DNA of 64,000 nt from Heterobasidion occidentale. Its lineage: Eukaryota > Basidiomycota > Agaricomycetes > Russulales > Bondarzewiaceae. How positions within the stretch are numbered: position 1 is the first letter of the stretch; each line of letters opens with the position of its first letter. The notes under the pieces were generated by a model. The model had not been told where the DNA came from. It saw only the letters and a list, made by a program, of their open reading frames with translations, and made no database searches. Position numbers and translations under genes: made by a program. The stretch is taken from positions 2,108,001 through 2,172,000 of the forward strand of contig JBCAQO010000004.1 in NCBI GenBank assembly GCA_039111635.1. Direction: 5' to 3'. Positions 1 through 13,100 of the stretch are shown here, in pieces.

Positions 1-445
1 ATGAGAGGTATGCCCACCTCTAAAAGACCACGGGCCAGAATGATGCTCAAACATCAGTACGAATAACCACGTGATAGGGAAGAAGCGGACTACGAACGAG
101 GAAGTAGGGAGCTAGGGTCGGTGAATCGAGGATTAATTGGACTGTCTCGCTTGAAGGACAACAACGTACCGGTTCCTCCACTCCAAGTGATCTGGAGAGG
201 CTGGCAGACGACAACGTTGGCCCTGGAGACGAGGCGGGGTGTGAGGGGAGAGGATTACGGATGGGACCGGAATGGGAAATGAACGCACGGGGTGTTGACA
301 GTGATCGTGCTCTGGGCGACGGCAGCGACGACGAAGAGGGCGACGGCTACGAGGGAAGTGAAAGCGGACTTCATTGTCGTTGTGTGGGGACGGGCGGACA
401 CAGCTTGTGGAAGAGGAAAAAAGCAGCGATGGTGGTGCGAGAACC

Positions 446-844
446 TCAGTCGGACTTTATAAGGCCGCCGGGAATAACAACATTGTTTATGTCACCAAAC
501 ATCTCCGCGCCAAGTGCCGCTGTCGCATCAGCTGCGCCTGCGGTCTCTCCTGCCCTCTCGACAACATTGAATACCCACCTCCCCCAGATGGCAGCCTCGT
601 ACGACTTCAGGATTGCCCACGAGCGACTCTCGCTTTTCGCGATTTTTCATAGAGGCTGGCGGATAAGGCGCTGGAACGTCAGCGTCTCCACGAGATAAAA
701 ATAACCAGCAATCGCCGCTACGAGCACGCTGGCCATCACGCTCAGCTCTACCAGGCTCGAGCCAACGGATCTCCGTGACATGACGAGGCACGGGGCAGTC
801 ACAAGCGCCTGGAAGGATCTGAAAGCCCTTCGCCTGGCTTGCAC
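446..844 (-). CDS. possible small membrane protein, unassigned
   Basis: Weak candidate. An open stretch at 647..844 reads as a short protein with one hydrophobic, probably membrane-spanning segment (SVMASVLVAAIAGYF) after a basic start. A second open stretch at about 446..600 has protein-like composition and ends GGLIKSD before a stop. They could be exons of one gene, but I found no convincing GT-AG junction joining them. I do not recognise a family. It may be noise. Confidence 0.15.
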
Positions 845-958
845 ACCGCACCGCAGCTAAGTCTCGGGCGAAACCCCGATAAACATCTCATCGCTTTGCT
901 CGCAGATTGTCCAATATGTTACATATTTTGTAGACCGTCAGGCCGTCGGATTTCCTGT

Positions 959-1893
959 TTACAATCCCAACACGCGCAGGATGCTCATCAGCCCGTAGTG
1001 ATCAGACACCCACTGTCCACTTTTCGTCTTCAATCCCACTCCAACAGCCCAGGGCCTCTCCAATTGGTACGCTCGTTTCTCCGTGTACAGCATCTTGTCG
1101 AGCCGCGCCGGCTTGAAGTCGCTCCGAGGCTGGAACCCCCACGTCGTCCCGTCATTCTCTTCCATGTCACCATCGCCCACCGCCGCGATGTGAGCGCTGC
1201 TCTTCTCCCACGCATCGACCAGTCCGTTCAGCGCCACGCACTTCTCGTCTGCGGGCACCAGCGCGTTCATATCCCCGCACACGACCCCACCTGTCACCTG
1301 GAAGTCCTTCAACCACTGCGCGACCGTTCGTAACTGCCCTGCCCGCCATATCGCACCGTCTGGCAGCGACTCCAGATGCGTATTCGCGATCCTGATGATC
1401 TTCGGCTCGCATCCGAGGGCATCCTTGCTCGTGTTGACCCACACGTCCACCATCAGCATGTTCCGCCCCATCCGTGACCCGCCAAACTCGACTGACGTCG
1501 CGGCGCCGATGCTCATGTGCCGCGGCACGAGCGTCACCACACCGTAGCGCGCCCCGTACGGCCAGTACTGCGGTCCGGGCGGCATGACCATGAAGTGCGT
1601 GCGCACCCACGCGTGCTCGAGCAGCGCGCTGAACGCTTCTGCGCGCACCTCTTGCAGCATGATCACCCCTGGGCGCGGCGCGCGGCCATCGTAGCACCCG
1701 AACGCTTGTGCTGGATATACGTCATTGCTGCCTGGTGTCGCTCCCACGCGTTCGGTTCATCGTGTTGGATGTTCCAGGTGAGGAGGGTGATACTCATGGG
1801 CAGATACGCATCCGGCCTAGTTTTAGCATAAACCCAAGAGCGCGCACGCTGGGACCATCGCACGATCGGTATATCTCTCAGTATGTCCGTCAT
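959..1893 (-). CDS. endonuclease/exonuclease/phosphatase family protein (frame broken once)
   Basis: Metal-dependent phosphoesterase of the EEP (DNase I-like/TDP2-like) fold; the substrate cannot be told from sequence. Visible landmarks in order: the N-terminal LTWNIQ strand, the catalytic LQEV motif, ANTHLES, the CGDMNA loop, the RLDKMLY segment and the C-terminal SDHYGLMS, all standard EEP metal and phosphate-binding motifs. The gene appears to be a single exon of about 310 codons, but the frame changes between the residues before LQEV and LQEV itself. No legal intron fits the phase. One extra base in the run near 1668..1675 would restore an RRAPGVIMLQEV reading, so I treat this as a one-base deletion, from assembly error or true mutation. 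Start chosen at the MTDILRD methionine at 1893. Confidence 0.85.
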
Positions 1894-2298
1894 TTTGGTG
1901 TAAGGTGTAATTTGGAGGAAGCGGAGGATGGTGAAGCAGGACGAGGGTAGAGGGGAATCTGTCTGTGTTCTTGCAGATCGACCAGCCTTGCTTTTAAGAA
2001 CCCTATCAGGAGCCTATGCTGCAACACCCACAACACAGGGAGAAGGCAAGGCGCGGACTTCCGATAACTCAATCGTCAGCGTCCTCTTGCCTAATCCGTA
2101 TCAGATGTCAAATCATCAGACTTCCAACTTCGCCTTCACTGCCATCGACTTCGATTCTTCCCTGTTCACTTCCAGTGTATACGACTGCCACAATCGCTCT
2201 TTTCCGCTCTCAAGGAGATAATATGAATTATATATTTAAAGCCACAGCATAAGAACGCAAAACGAGCGAGGCTGCGAGGGCTATACGATGACTACAAC
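1894..2298. other. intergenic, no gene seen
   Basis: Lies upstream of the EEP gene and downstream of the disulfide isomerase gene. It has short chance open frames only; an AT-rich patch at 2218..2245 may belong to the 3' end of the latter. Confidence 0.5.
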
Positions 2299-4176
2299 TC
2301 AGAGCTCCTCAGTCGCGCGCTCGATCTTCGCTTCGGCGTCCTCAGCTTTGAACGCGGAAAGAACGTTCGCCTTGATCTTGATCTCGTCAAGCTTAGCGGC
2401 AGACAACGTGCGCTTGCTGAGGATCGATGACAGCCTAGAATGATGACGCGATCAGAATCGGCACATACTAGACACAGTAACACAGTTGTCGGATTGTTTG
2501 CCGACTGGGAAGGCCTTCCCCGAAGGATGCGGGAACAAGTATACGATAGCCAATCGGAGAAGACGGAAAACGCACCGCTTGGATTCCTTGGTGATATAGT
2601 CCTCAGTCCCATTGACAACTTTCTCCATTACGCGGAGGTAGTGCTTTGCCGAGGGACCAACGGACCCAGATAGTAGAGACGCTTCCTTGAACACTGCATC
2701 GCGCGCCTCGCCGGTGGACACAAGGAACTTGCTCGCCAGAGAATCCAGCTCTGGCCAGCGGCCGGCCTGATAGGATGATGAAAGGCGGGCAACGTAAGAT
2801 CATCGAAAAAAAAGCCTTAAGATCATACTAAGATCGACGCACCTTCTCGTTCAGCCCTCCGCCGACAGCACGCTGGGTGCCGCACTTCTCGTTCAAGTAG
2901 TCGACAAAGGCCTGCTCGGTGCGCTCGCCGGTGTAATCCTCAGGCTCGCTGCTGCCCTTCGGGAAGAACTTGATCGTGGGGAAGGACTGAATGCCATACT
3001 TGAGCGCAAGGGGGCGGTTAGCTTCGGCATCGGCATCAACGTTGGCCACGATGCACTGTGCAGTCAGTCAGTACAGGAAGTTCACGGAGTTGAGGCAAAG
3101 CTTTACGTTGGACTCAGAGAGGAAGTCCTCGGCAACTTCAAGCAGGTCAGCATTCTGCAGGCAAGTACCTGAGTAGAGCCACGACTCACCATGCTCATAG
3201 ATAGGCTTCAAGTTCTTGCAATGGCCGCACCATGGAGCCTGGTGATAGCGCCTTGAGCTTACAGCACCTTTTTTGATTACAGAAATCGCAACGCACTGTG
3301 AAGGTGACAATGACATCTTTATCGGCGTTCTATTGAAGAGGTTCAGGATGAAGACAGTTGTATTCGCATGTGCATCCAGCCGATGCTTACCAATGCAACA
3401 TCGTCGAAGGTATGAGTGTCGAGGATGAGCGTCGAGGGTGGGGGAGGAGGCTTGATGTTTGATTTGACGTTCGTCTTGGAAGAAATGCTATTCACAGATG
3501 CACCTCTAAGTTATGGTATACTGATCTGCATTGAAAACATTACCCACAATGAAGTAAGGGCGTCGAGGTCACGGCCACCCTCATACGGTGTGGCCGTACC
3601 GTCGGCGTCAAACCACTTCAGCGCTGTGGCACAGATGATCGTATGTCAAATTGAAATGCTGCGCAGTGTTCAAAAGGCTGCGCGAGACGCACTGGGGTAC
3701 CCAGTCACGCCGTATTTCTGTCCAAGAGGCCTGCCGGCACCATCGGCGTCCACTTTGGCGATCACGACCTTGTCTTTAGCGTGCGAGTAGGCATTAGCGA
3801 GCTGTTCGTATGTGGGCGCGAGGTTCTGGACATTGATGCAAACAATTAGTCAGGATACTTCAGAGGAAACAGTGTAACGTGCCTTGCAATGGCCGCTGGG
3901 AGTGGCAGGTCACAACGTTTGGTCAATGAGCACAACATACGCGTTGGAGAGTGTAATTCGAGACAGAATGACATACCACCATGGTGCGAAGCTGGCCGAA
4001 GAAATTCGATTAGTCCGAGCGCACGTTTACACTCCGAGATTATGAACGCACAACTCAACGAGACCAGGCTTTCCCCTCCCGATGATGTCGTCGAAATTAT
4101 CCGGAATAAGGTCCAAGACGTTGGAGGCGTATGCCGCGGTCGCGAGTGCCAGAGGAAAGAGCGAAAGCAGACGCAT
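2299..4176 (-). CDS. tigA: ER protein disulfide isomerase with ERp29 C-terminal domain
   Basis: Oxidises and isomerises disulfides of proteins folding in the ER lumen. A signal peptide (MRLLSLFPLALATAAYA) is followed by a first thioredoxin domain (APTYEQLANAY, KVDADGAGRPLGQKYGVTGYP), a proline-rich linker and a second thioredoxin domain. The second domain has an intact APWCGHCKNLKP active site and a NVDADAEANRPLALKYGI/SFPTIKFFPKG segment. The protein ends with an alpha-helical ERp29-type domain (from GRWPELDSLASKF to the C-terminus). That is the layout of fungal TigA/ERp38. Around eight introns of 50-60 nt interrupt it. The C-terminus reads ...ERATEEL with no HDEL-type retention signal visible. 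It is divergently transcribed from SQT1 across 4177..4952. Confidence 0.9.
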
Positions 4177-4952
4177 GGTGGTGGTAGTTTGAGAGCGAAA
4201 GAGACTGTTGCGGCGCGACTGACGTGGAACTTGGCGATACAGTAATATGTAACCTGCATTAGTCAGCTCATGCCCGAAGCATGCCCGAGGTTGTGCTCTT
4301 ACCACACAATTCGCATTCGACAACTTCTTGGCGGCCATTGGAGAGTGAGTGAGACTGTTCAGATATAATTGAAGACTACGTTCCCAGGATCCATTGCTTT
4401 GGGCAGTCACCATCCAAAGGAAATCCGGATTCCGGCGAGATTGCCACAGTCGTGGAAAGGACTCAGCATGTGCCCTTTTCAAATCTATTAGGGTATCCGA
4501 TGGTTTAGGAATTCAGTATGTTGATAGTCAACATATCTCAGACGTGTACGTATGTATTCCAGGTTTGGCGTTCCTTGAAGCAGGGAGAGAATCCTGCTTC
4601 CGAACTTCAAGCTTCAATCTTAGATCCGTCTTCACGTGGCCCGCTCCCGATAAGATCGTACGCTCCGATCAGATTTTTTCTTTCCAGTCTTCCCTCTCTG
4701 ACCAGCTCTTCCGCGGGTTTCATCGCATCGCTGCCTTTCATCTGAAGTCACTGTCAGGCTCGCTACTACAACCCGAGTCACAGGTCAGCCGGCGGAGTCA
4801 TCAATAAAATCACCATCTGCACAAGTCTTGCTCGCTCAGCAGACAGTGTTTGGTTACTCAGCATCATACTTATAATCTCAAGGATCTGTAGGCACCCGGT
4901 TCTCACAAACGCATCCTCGCCAATACCCATCTTGAGCTGAAAGTCTACAGTC
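4177..4952. promoter_or_regulatory. divergent intergenic region
   Basis: About 776 nt between the start of the disulfide isomerase gene (-) and the start of SQT1 (+). It must hold both promoters. I see no clear TATA element and no conserved coding sequence; the longer open frames here have no protein-like composition. Confidence 0.5.
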
Positions 4953-6482
4953 ATGTCATCAAAGCGCCCCGAGGATAACACCGTGGAGGAGGAGACCGAG
5001 CAGGATGAGTTTCTGCAGGAAGACGACGTATTAGCAGAAGTCCCCGACGACGAGGATCATCCTATGGACGAAGGCGAAGGAGACGAGTTCGACGGCCAAG
5101 AAGATGGCGGTGCACCAGAGGATGACGATATCGTCTGGGAAGACAACTCGATACAGCATTTCCCAGATCACCGCAAGTCTGTTTTCGCCGTTTCGACTCA
5201 TCCCACCCAGCCGCTGGCCGTATCCGGGGGCGAGGATGATCTGGGATATATCTGGGATATGACGAGCGGAGAGGAGGTAGTCAAATTGACTGGACATACG
5301 GATAGCGTGGCTTGCGCAGCGTTCAGTTCAGATGGGGAGATGGCGTCCACGGGTGGTATGGATGGGAAGGTCAGGGTATGGAGAAGGGTGGGTCGTGAAA
5401 ACTACAAGACTTGGGAGTTCTTGACAGAGCTGCAAGGACCTGACGAAGTCATGGTGCGTTGCTCAACTCAACATACATACGACGAGGCTAACGAATAAGT
5501 CGGCGGTTATCTCCAGTGGATAAGATGGCACCCCAAAGGCAGCGTTCTGCTCGCGGGTTCGAACGACAGCACGGTGTGGCTCTGGCAATGTAAGTATATT
5601 GTATATAGCTCCGCAACAATAGGACTCAACGTTGAATGCATGGCCTCTAGTGCCATCTGGCAACACGATGCAAGTTTTTGCGGGACACACTGGGCCCGTG
5701 CAATGTGGCGATTTCACCCCGGACGGTGAATGATCATGGCGTTTGTTTTTAGGCCCAATCAACTCATTTGCCCCTTGTATCATCTAGGCAAGCGCATCGT
5801 TACCGCATGCTCAGACAACACTCTCATCTACTGGGATCCCCGGTCGCCTACCCCGATCTTCAAACTGTCTGCCGGTGACGCTCGCTTCAACCTCGACGGG
5901 ATCACAACGCTCGCCATCAACCCTGCATCCACCCTTGCTGTTGTCGGCGGTGCAGCCGGAAGCGTCCGCGTTATATCTCTAAGCAAGGGCGAGGTGATAA
6001 CCGCTTTGGGTGGTCATGCCGACGGCGAGAGCGTGGAGGCCGCGGTTTTCGTGAATATCCTAGCTGCTGTAGGAGGATCAAACGCCTCTGCGGGTGCTGC
6101 AGGCAGTGGAGCGGTTATAACGGGCGGAACAGACGGAAAAGCGTGTATATGGGATTTGAACACGATGCGGCTGAGGGCTACGCTCGAACATGAGGTACGT
6201 TCGTGCCTCCCGCTTCTTCGAAATCCGATCAAATCTGACTGATCGGTTCGCGTACGGCAGGATGCCATCACGACGCTGTTGGTCCACCCGACGAAACCCT
6301 ATCTTGTTGTTTCTGCGTCCGCAGACAAGACGCTCAAGACGTGGGATGCGCGGACGGGCACGCTCGTTCGAGAACACAAAGGCCACCAAGGGCCTGTATT
6401 GGCCGCTGCATTGGGCATGGATGGTCAGGTGATCGTCTCTGCCGGCGATGAGGGTGTGTGTTTAGTGTTCGGGACGGAGTGA
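4953..6482 (+). CDS. SQT1: WD40 ribosome-assembly protein Sqt1/AAMP family
   Basis: Beta-propeller chaperone that, in yeast, binds nascent Rpl10 (uL16) for loading into the 60S subunit; the animal relative is AAMP. The N-terminus is strongly acidic (about residues 8-65), as in the family. Next comes the diagnostic SIQHFPDHRKSVFAVSTHP motif and about seven WD repeats: GGEDDLGYIWDM, GGMDGKVRVW, GSNDSTVWLWQ, ACSDNTLIYWDP, GGTDGKACIWDL, SADKTLKTWD and a last short blade ending VCLVFGTE. Introns lie near 5454..5513, 5590..5650, 5725..5788 and 6194..6260. Start taken at MSSKRPED, the first methionine before the acidic tract. Confidence 0.92.
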
Positions 6483-8080
6483 CCTCCGCCATGTATTTGA
6501 GATGAAAAAGTGTAAGTTGGTATATGGGCGCGCCTCCTGTTGTGATTGTACCTTAGAAATGTAGGTGTTCTGAGTTGATCTACCAGCTGTTTACAATTTG
6601 AAGTTCGTGCATTCTGAGTGTAGTGTTTGAGCACTCAAAAAAATCAGTGAGCCTCATTGGTCTCTGACTAGCTCGACATGTTACGTAGAAGGCATCCGTG
6701 AGTCATCCGTGGAACTTTTGACAGACTTTCTGCGCAGGGTCACATTTTTGATTCCAACCTATCACATACTATGCCGGTCAGTCCCGATGGGTCCGACAGA
6801 GTGGTATCCTGTATCCTGATGGATTCTTTCGTCGTCGCGAAACGTTGCGTGGCGGATGATGCCAACTTTGACGTTTCGATCTCCGGTTTCAAACAGGTAC
6901 GTTCGCAGTGCGACTTGGTATGTTCATGGGTCACTCGTTTTTTGTGAAAGTAGCAGTAGCTGCGAGCATGAAGCTTCACAAAGTTTGGAGAGAGCGCACA
7001 GTGCATGTTCATGCCAACGGGGCGGAGTCATCGCAGGCCGCGATGCCCATAGGCTAAACCCACGTGCGTGGCAACATCCGGGGCAGAGCCGCTCATTTGG
7101 AGTCGGTCCAGCCTCACGCACGCCTCATTGTAAGCAGCCTAAACGACACACAAGTTGTCCCAGGACTTCGCTTCGATGCGGTTTTCACGCATCTCGTGGT
7201 AGCTGGGAGACTGCTGGGAGTCAAGGAACTTGAGGAAGACAGACTTTCTTACCGACTTAAGCGCTGACCGACATCGTCCATGGATTATAATTGCACTCCG
7301 CCTCGGGAGTGCACCTCTCGTAACCTCATTGGCCGACATCCGAGTAGACATAATGAGCGGTATGTAAACGGAACCTCCTTCCCGCAGATCAGCGATCGAG
7401 AGCTGGAAGACTTACACTCGGTTGCGCTAGTCCTGCAATTCGCGCTGTAGAGCTTCAGGAAATCAGCTTTGATAGCGAAACCTCGAGAGTGCATTCAACA
7501 ATATTTGTCGAGAGGCATCCCGAGATCGTGAAGTTTGCCGGCGTGAGATGCCCTTGCCCTATAGTTGAGTGTCAGCTCATGTCAGCTTGTGGGCTTCCTT
7601 ACACATACAAGCAGCAACGGTCGCCTTTGATACGTCGAAGGCCACATGACGACCTGCATGTTGAAACGCTGAATGCGAGTGGTTCCCGGGTTCCTGACCA
7701 GTCCTGACCCCTTCCTGACCGTGGCCCTTCGCCAAGAGAACCTAGAGAATTGCAGTAGAATCGCGCGTCCCGCAAATGTGATCAGATGTGATCTTGATCA
7801 GTTGCTAACCATTTTTGCCCCTTGTTCTCCCGACAAACTCAGATCCGTCTTTTTCGAAAACCGCTACGCCAATCCATCGTTCATGTTCTCCCCAGGCCGG
7901 AAGCCCTGCCTATATAAACTCCGGCGGATAAGTTGGAGGCACCTCACCGCATCTTTTTCCAGGTCATCCTCTCCAACGAGTAGCTGTGCTCTCGTTCTTT
8001 CGTCGTTCTCTAACTTTCACGCTCTTTCCGCTGGTCGACACTCGTCAACAATCTTGCCTCACTGAACTTTCTGCGACACC
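6483..8080. other. intergenic plus promoter of the lactonase-like gene
   Basis: About 1.6 kb with no recognisable gene on either strand. Only the last 200 nt have promoter character (CCAAT at 7869..7873, TATA at 7911..7918). Three copies of CCTGACC occur close together at about 7690..7725. Confidence 0.5.
7911..7918 (+). promoter_or_regulatory. TATA box of the secreted lactonase-like gene
   Basis: TATATAAA, 163 nt before the start codon at 8081, with a CCAAT pentamer about 40 nt further upstream. A strong TATA box suits a highly or conditionally expressed secreted protein; the intervening sequence would be the 5' UTR. Confidence 0.6.
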
Positions 8081-9822
8081 ATGAAGCTCTCCACCTCTTT
8101 CATTGCTCTTTTTGCATTGGTCGCCCCGGCCGTCGTCTCCGCACGCCCCCTCAACTCTCGTAATGCTGGCAAAGACAAGGTCATGAGCACAGCCGCGGCG
8201 AGTGGTTCGAAGGGCGCTGCCTACTGTGAGCAAAACTTTCGGGTCTTGGTTGTTCCCATTTGGCAGCGTTGACCCTGGCTTGAGCAGTCATCACAAATCA
8301 GCCAGAAGGGAACTTCGTTGTATCAGCTGATATTGGATCTGATGGCAAGCTGGTGAGCCGGACGGTATGCCGCGCTCCGGACGTGGGCTGATCGTTTCGT
8401 AGACCTTGGCGAGGGCCGTGCACACTGGCGGTCGTGGACAGCATGGCAATTCTACTGGTCCGGATGCGCTGTTTTCCCAGGGAGCCATCAAGGCGTCCGC
8501 CACGGGCAAAATTCTAGCTACAGTCAACGTAAGTGGCGCACCTGGTGATCAGTCGAAGGTCAAGCTGAAAAAACACGCCCGCTTCTATAGCCTGGCTCGA
8601 ATACCCTGTCGGTGTTCAAGATCAACCCCACCACCCCGTCGCAGATCACGCAGATCGGTACGCCCGTGTCCAGCGAGGGCGAGTTCCCAGTTTCCTTGGC
8701 CATCAACAAGGACGGGAACCAGGTGTGCGCGCTGAACGGCGGTGCGGTAAATACTGTGAAGTGAGTCTGCCATTCCGCACGCATTTGCAGCGCTCGGTGC
8801 TGAACTCGCGAAGCTGTTACAAGGTCGACCAGAAGCTCGGTCTTGTGGCCATGAGCAACACCCTCCGTTCGCTTGGCCTCAACCAGACGACGCCCGCCAC
8901 TGGCCCAGCGGGTACTGTCAGCCACATCGTGTACTCGGAGGATGGCAAGAGCCTGATCGCCTCGGTCAAGGGAGTGCCCCCGACGCCTGGTTTCCTCGCG
9001 GTCTTTGACGTCAACACCGACGGCACGCTTTCCGAAAAGGCGACCCAGATCGCTCCCCAGAAGGGCGGTCTCCTTCCGTTCTCCATGGTCAGAGCGCTCT
9101 CCGCATCTCCCGCCATGTTGGCCTTGCTCACGTCTTGGGTTTGCAGACCGTCATCCCCGGAAAGAACGCCATCCTGGCCACGGACGCCGGCGTCGGCTTT
9201 GACATCTTCGACATGTCCAACATCAAGGCCGCGTCGTCGAACAACACCAAGTCGAGCGTCGTCCCCATCACCGGACAGGGCGCGACGTGCTGGTCCAGCT
9301 TCAGCAAGAAGACCGGCAACTTCTACCTCACCGACGTTATCACCGCTCAGGTGACGGAGGTCAACGTCGACAACAACCTCAAGGGCACCATCGTCAAGGT
9401 AATACCGTCTTCTGATTCTGTTAGTCTTGTCTGACATCTGCGTATTCGGCTAGCAATACCCCCAGGGCAATGACACGGCGACCATCGACAACGACATCGC
9501 GACCGTGGGCAGCAACGAGTGCGTGCCTGTCAATTACGGCGCTCCGTCCTGAGACTTTGCTGACCGCTGACGCTCTGTCCAGCTTCATGTACGTGCTGCA
9601 GCCCAACTCGACGTCCGTCGCCGTCCTCTCCTTGAACGCGCCCGGCCAAGCCAAGAACATCCAGAAGCTCGACATCGCAGGGCCCGCCTCCAAGGTCGGC
9701 CTGAGCATCAGTGAGTGCCCTGCGCTCGACCCCACTGCGCCACCGCCACTGACCTCCGCTGTCTGTTTTCTTTCTCAGGCAAGGACAACCTCCAGGGCAT
9801 GACGACCTTCGTCACGGCGTGA
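8081..9822 (+). CDS. secreted seven-bladed beta-propeller lactonase/muconate-cyclase-like protein
   Basis: A signal peptide (MKLSTSFIALFALVAPAVVSA) precedes a propeller of the Lactonase/YbhE (3-carboxymuconate cyclase-like) type, common among secreted proteins of wood- and litter-decay basidiomycetes. Repeated blade strands are visible: EGNFVVSADIGSDGKLTLARAV, GQHGNSTGPDALFSQG, SLAINKDGNQVCALNGG, GTVSHIVYSEDGKSLIASVKG, FLAVFDVNTDGTLS, NAILATDAGVGFDIFDM and FMYVLQPNSTSVAVLSLN. About seven introns of 50-65 nt interrupt it. No catalytic activity can be assigned: the family includes true lactonases and proteins of unknown substrate. It is about 415 residues long, normal for the family. Confidence 0.85.
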
Positions 9823-10134
9823 GCGCGACCGCGCGCCCCGTTCGATCCCGCTGTCCTTGCTCGCTTTTTCTCTCCCGTTGTCCCGCGGTTCACGTGCACT
9901 TGATATACCCCGACGTCGTCCTGTAGAATTAGCTCGCCCTCTGTTCTGTATTTGTGATGTCTTTCAATGCGAGGCGGCTCGCGCCTTTCCAGACGTTCCG
10001 ACAAAGGCAAGAGAAAGAAAGATGTTACGCGCGACAGATCGTCCCGATTCCACAAAGAAGGTACATGCAACGCTGAAGAAGATAACTTAGGGCTAATAGA
10101 ATGGCTATGACTCAATGAAGAGGCCCGTTCGCAA
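9823..10134. other. convergent intergenic region
   Basis: Shared 3' flank of the lactonase-like gene (+) and the Rho GEF (-). No gene is seen; both transcripts must end here. Confidence 0.5.
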
Positions 10135-13100
10135 TCACATGTCCCACTCGTCCCAAACCCCTTGCACGGCGCTCGACGGCGTCGCGGGCGCGATCTCCGC
10201 CGTCTGCACGAGTTCGACGATCCGCTCGCTCACGCCTGCGCCTGCCCGGTCCGCGCGCTCGCCCGCCCACCCGACGAGCAGCGCGTCCTTCTCCGCGAGC
10301 CCGCATGCAGCAGCCGCACGTCCTGCCCCTCGAGCACTGCACGAGCCGGCCCGTCGCGACCTGCCGCACCTCGACGAACGCGGCGAGAAGAGCAGCAGGT
10401 GCGCACCGCGCTGCGCGTACGCCGTCGCCTTGGTCTCCCAGCGCACGTACCCCGACGAGCGGCTTGGCGTGCCGTATTTGTCGACGTAGCAGCCCATGTC
10501 TGTGCGTGCGCGCAACGCGATGAGACCACGCGGTGCAAGGCAATGAGGGGGAGCGGGTGCTCACCGTCGTAGACCACGAGCAGCTCCGAGCTGTCCTGCC
10601 GCACAATGCCCAGTACGCGAGCGTCCTCGCAGCGCGCCTTCAGCGACGCCATCGGCGTGTTCACGCTCGCCTGCGCAAAGTCGGGCACGACCGTCGCCGG
10701 CGCGCTCGCGAAGCTGGTGCGTGCGCGCAAACAGAGACAGAAACAGCGAAGCCGTCAGGACGCGACGTCGACACGCAAAGAGGAGGGAGGGTGAGCACGC
10801 ACTCTGTGGGCTTGAGGATGAGGATGCTCGAGCCGGCGCACACGGCGACGCTCTTCGCGAGGAACGTCGCGTCGTGCGTGTCCCTCGGCGCGTTGAACGG
10901 CTGCTCGCGCGTGACCTGATCGTGAGAAAATGAGCAAACGCCCGAACGATCGAACGCACCGAGCCGAAGGAGCGGAAGCCAAGCGGGCCGGTTTGGCTCC
11001 GCCGCGGCACCGCGCCCGTCTCCGCGATATGCACGACCTCGAGCGCGTGGAGCGTCATCTGCAAGAACCCCTTCACCGCGTACACGACTGGCGACCGGTA
11101 CAACAACAAAAAACGAAAAAAAAACCGGAGCCGTCGCGTGAGCACCGACACCCCGCACGTCCGAAGAAGAAAAGCGGCGCTCACCGAGGGTGCGCTCGCC
11201 AAAGCGGCCCGCCCTGCAGAACGCGACGCTCGCGTCGGGCGGTGCGACGTGCTCGAGCGACGCGACGAGGCTCCGCGCGGGCGCCTGCGCGAGCGCGACG
11301 CGGGCGAGGAGGTCGAGCGAGTACGAGAGCAGCGTCGCCTCGTGGTGCACGAGCAGCTTGTTGAACTCCTGCAGCGCTATCAGCGCCGTCGGGCTCGCGA
11401 GCGAGAGGACGCGCGTAAAGGCTGGAGCCGGGGGCGGTCGCACGCGGGGGAGAACGGGGAGAAGATGATTAGTGGAGGGAGGGGCGGACGAGGAAAAAAC
11501 GCGCACAGTCTTGCCCGCGCACGGCGACGTAGATCCCGTCCGCGCACCCCACAGTGAGGAAGTGCTTCCCAGCACTAGCTGCGAGCGGCCCCCACGGTCA
11601 GCATTAGGCGCCTCACCGACGATGGCCGCGACGACAACGGGACGTACAGAACAGCGTCGCACAGGTGACCCTCCCCGTGAGCTTCGTCCCCGCGTCGGGG
11701 CCCTGATTCGCGTGCAGCGACCCGACGCGGAAGAAGCCGTCGTTGAGCACCTGCGGGGCGAACCACTGCACGCGCGCGCGCACCACACACACGATCATCA
11801 ACATCACCATCGTTATCATCCAGCAAAACACGCCGCAAGCCGCGCATACACGCACCATGTTCGCCTCCTGGCGCGCCCTCCTGACGCCGAGCGCGTCGAC
11901 CAGCGCGTCGTGCCACCGCCTGCGCGCGGCGGCGCTCGGCGCCCACAGCGTGTACCGCCGCGCGGACTTGGCGCCCGCGTGGTACAGCGTGAACGGGAAC
12001 ACCTCTTCGCGCGCGCCGCCGCCGCCCGTGAGGCTGTGCAGGAGCCCGAGCCCGCGCCCGCCGGGGCTCCTGTCGTCCGCGCTGCGCTCGCGCCGCGTGT
12101 CTGGCGGGTCGGTGAAGGAGCCGAGGCGGAGGTAGTCGAGAGGGATGGGCTGGGCGGGGTGTTAAGGGGGCGCCGCGTGCGTGGTATATATGGGGACTTA
12201 CTCGGGAGATGACGAGCCGCTTGACGGCCCCGTTCGGGCGGGTTTCTTCCCGCAAAAGCAGGACTGCGTGCGGAATGCGAAATGTGTTGTATATATGCGT
12301 CGAATATTATGTGCAGTCGGGGAGGCACTCACGGTAGTTGTCGAGCAGGGCGACGAGAAGCTCGGACCAGCTGTGCCAGTTGTCAGAGCGCGACTTGCGC
12401 GCGAGCGGGCCCGAGTAGATGAGCGTGCGGCTATCGTCGTAGAGGTCCATGTCCTGCGAGCACGGGGGGCAGCATCAGCCCGGGGGCGTCGAGGAGAGGG
12501 CGACGCGACGCACGATGATCTCGCCCCGCGAATACACCAGGCTCTCGCACACGTCCCAGAAGCCGACCTTGCCCTCGGCGACGGCGATACCGGGCTCCGC
12601 GCTCTTCACGAGGTCGCCGAGCACGGTGAGCAGGAGCGGGAGCGTCTCGGCGTCGGGGTGCTCCGGGTCGGTGCGCGAGTGCACGCGCTCGAGGAGGAGC
12701 TTGAGGCGCGGGAGGCGCGTGACCGGGCGCGAGAGCAACGTCTTGAGGTCGCGCCGGCGCAGGCGCGGGTCGGCGCGCGCGGTTTGGGTCGCGAGGAAGG
12801 CGGCGTAGGCGGGGTTGCGGGCGAGCTCGGTGCGGTGGCGCGAGAGGGAGAGGGGAGAGTGCTTGATGTAGGATTCGTAGTCGGACATGAAGAGGAGGGC
12901 GTCTGGGGTGCGGGGGAGCATCGAGGTCAGTTTCAAAAGGAACTAGTATGCAGGGGAAGGAGACGCACTGTCGAGGACGATGTCAGCGACGCTGGACACG
13001 AGCGGGTGCTGCTCGCGCTGGCGGTCGAAGAGGGAAGCGAGCATGCGCTGGTGGTGGGCGCGGATCTTGTCGATGTTCCAGAAGAGCTCGGCGATGAAGC

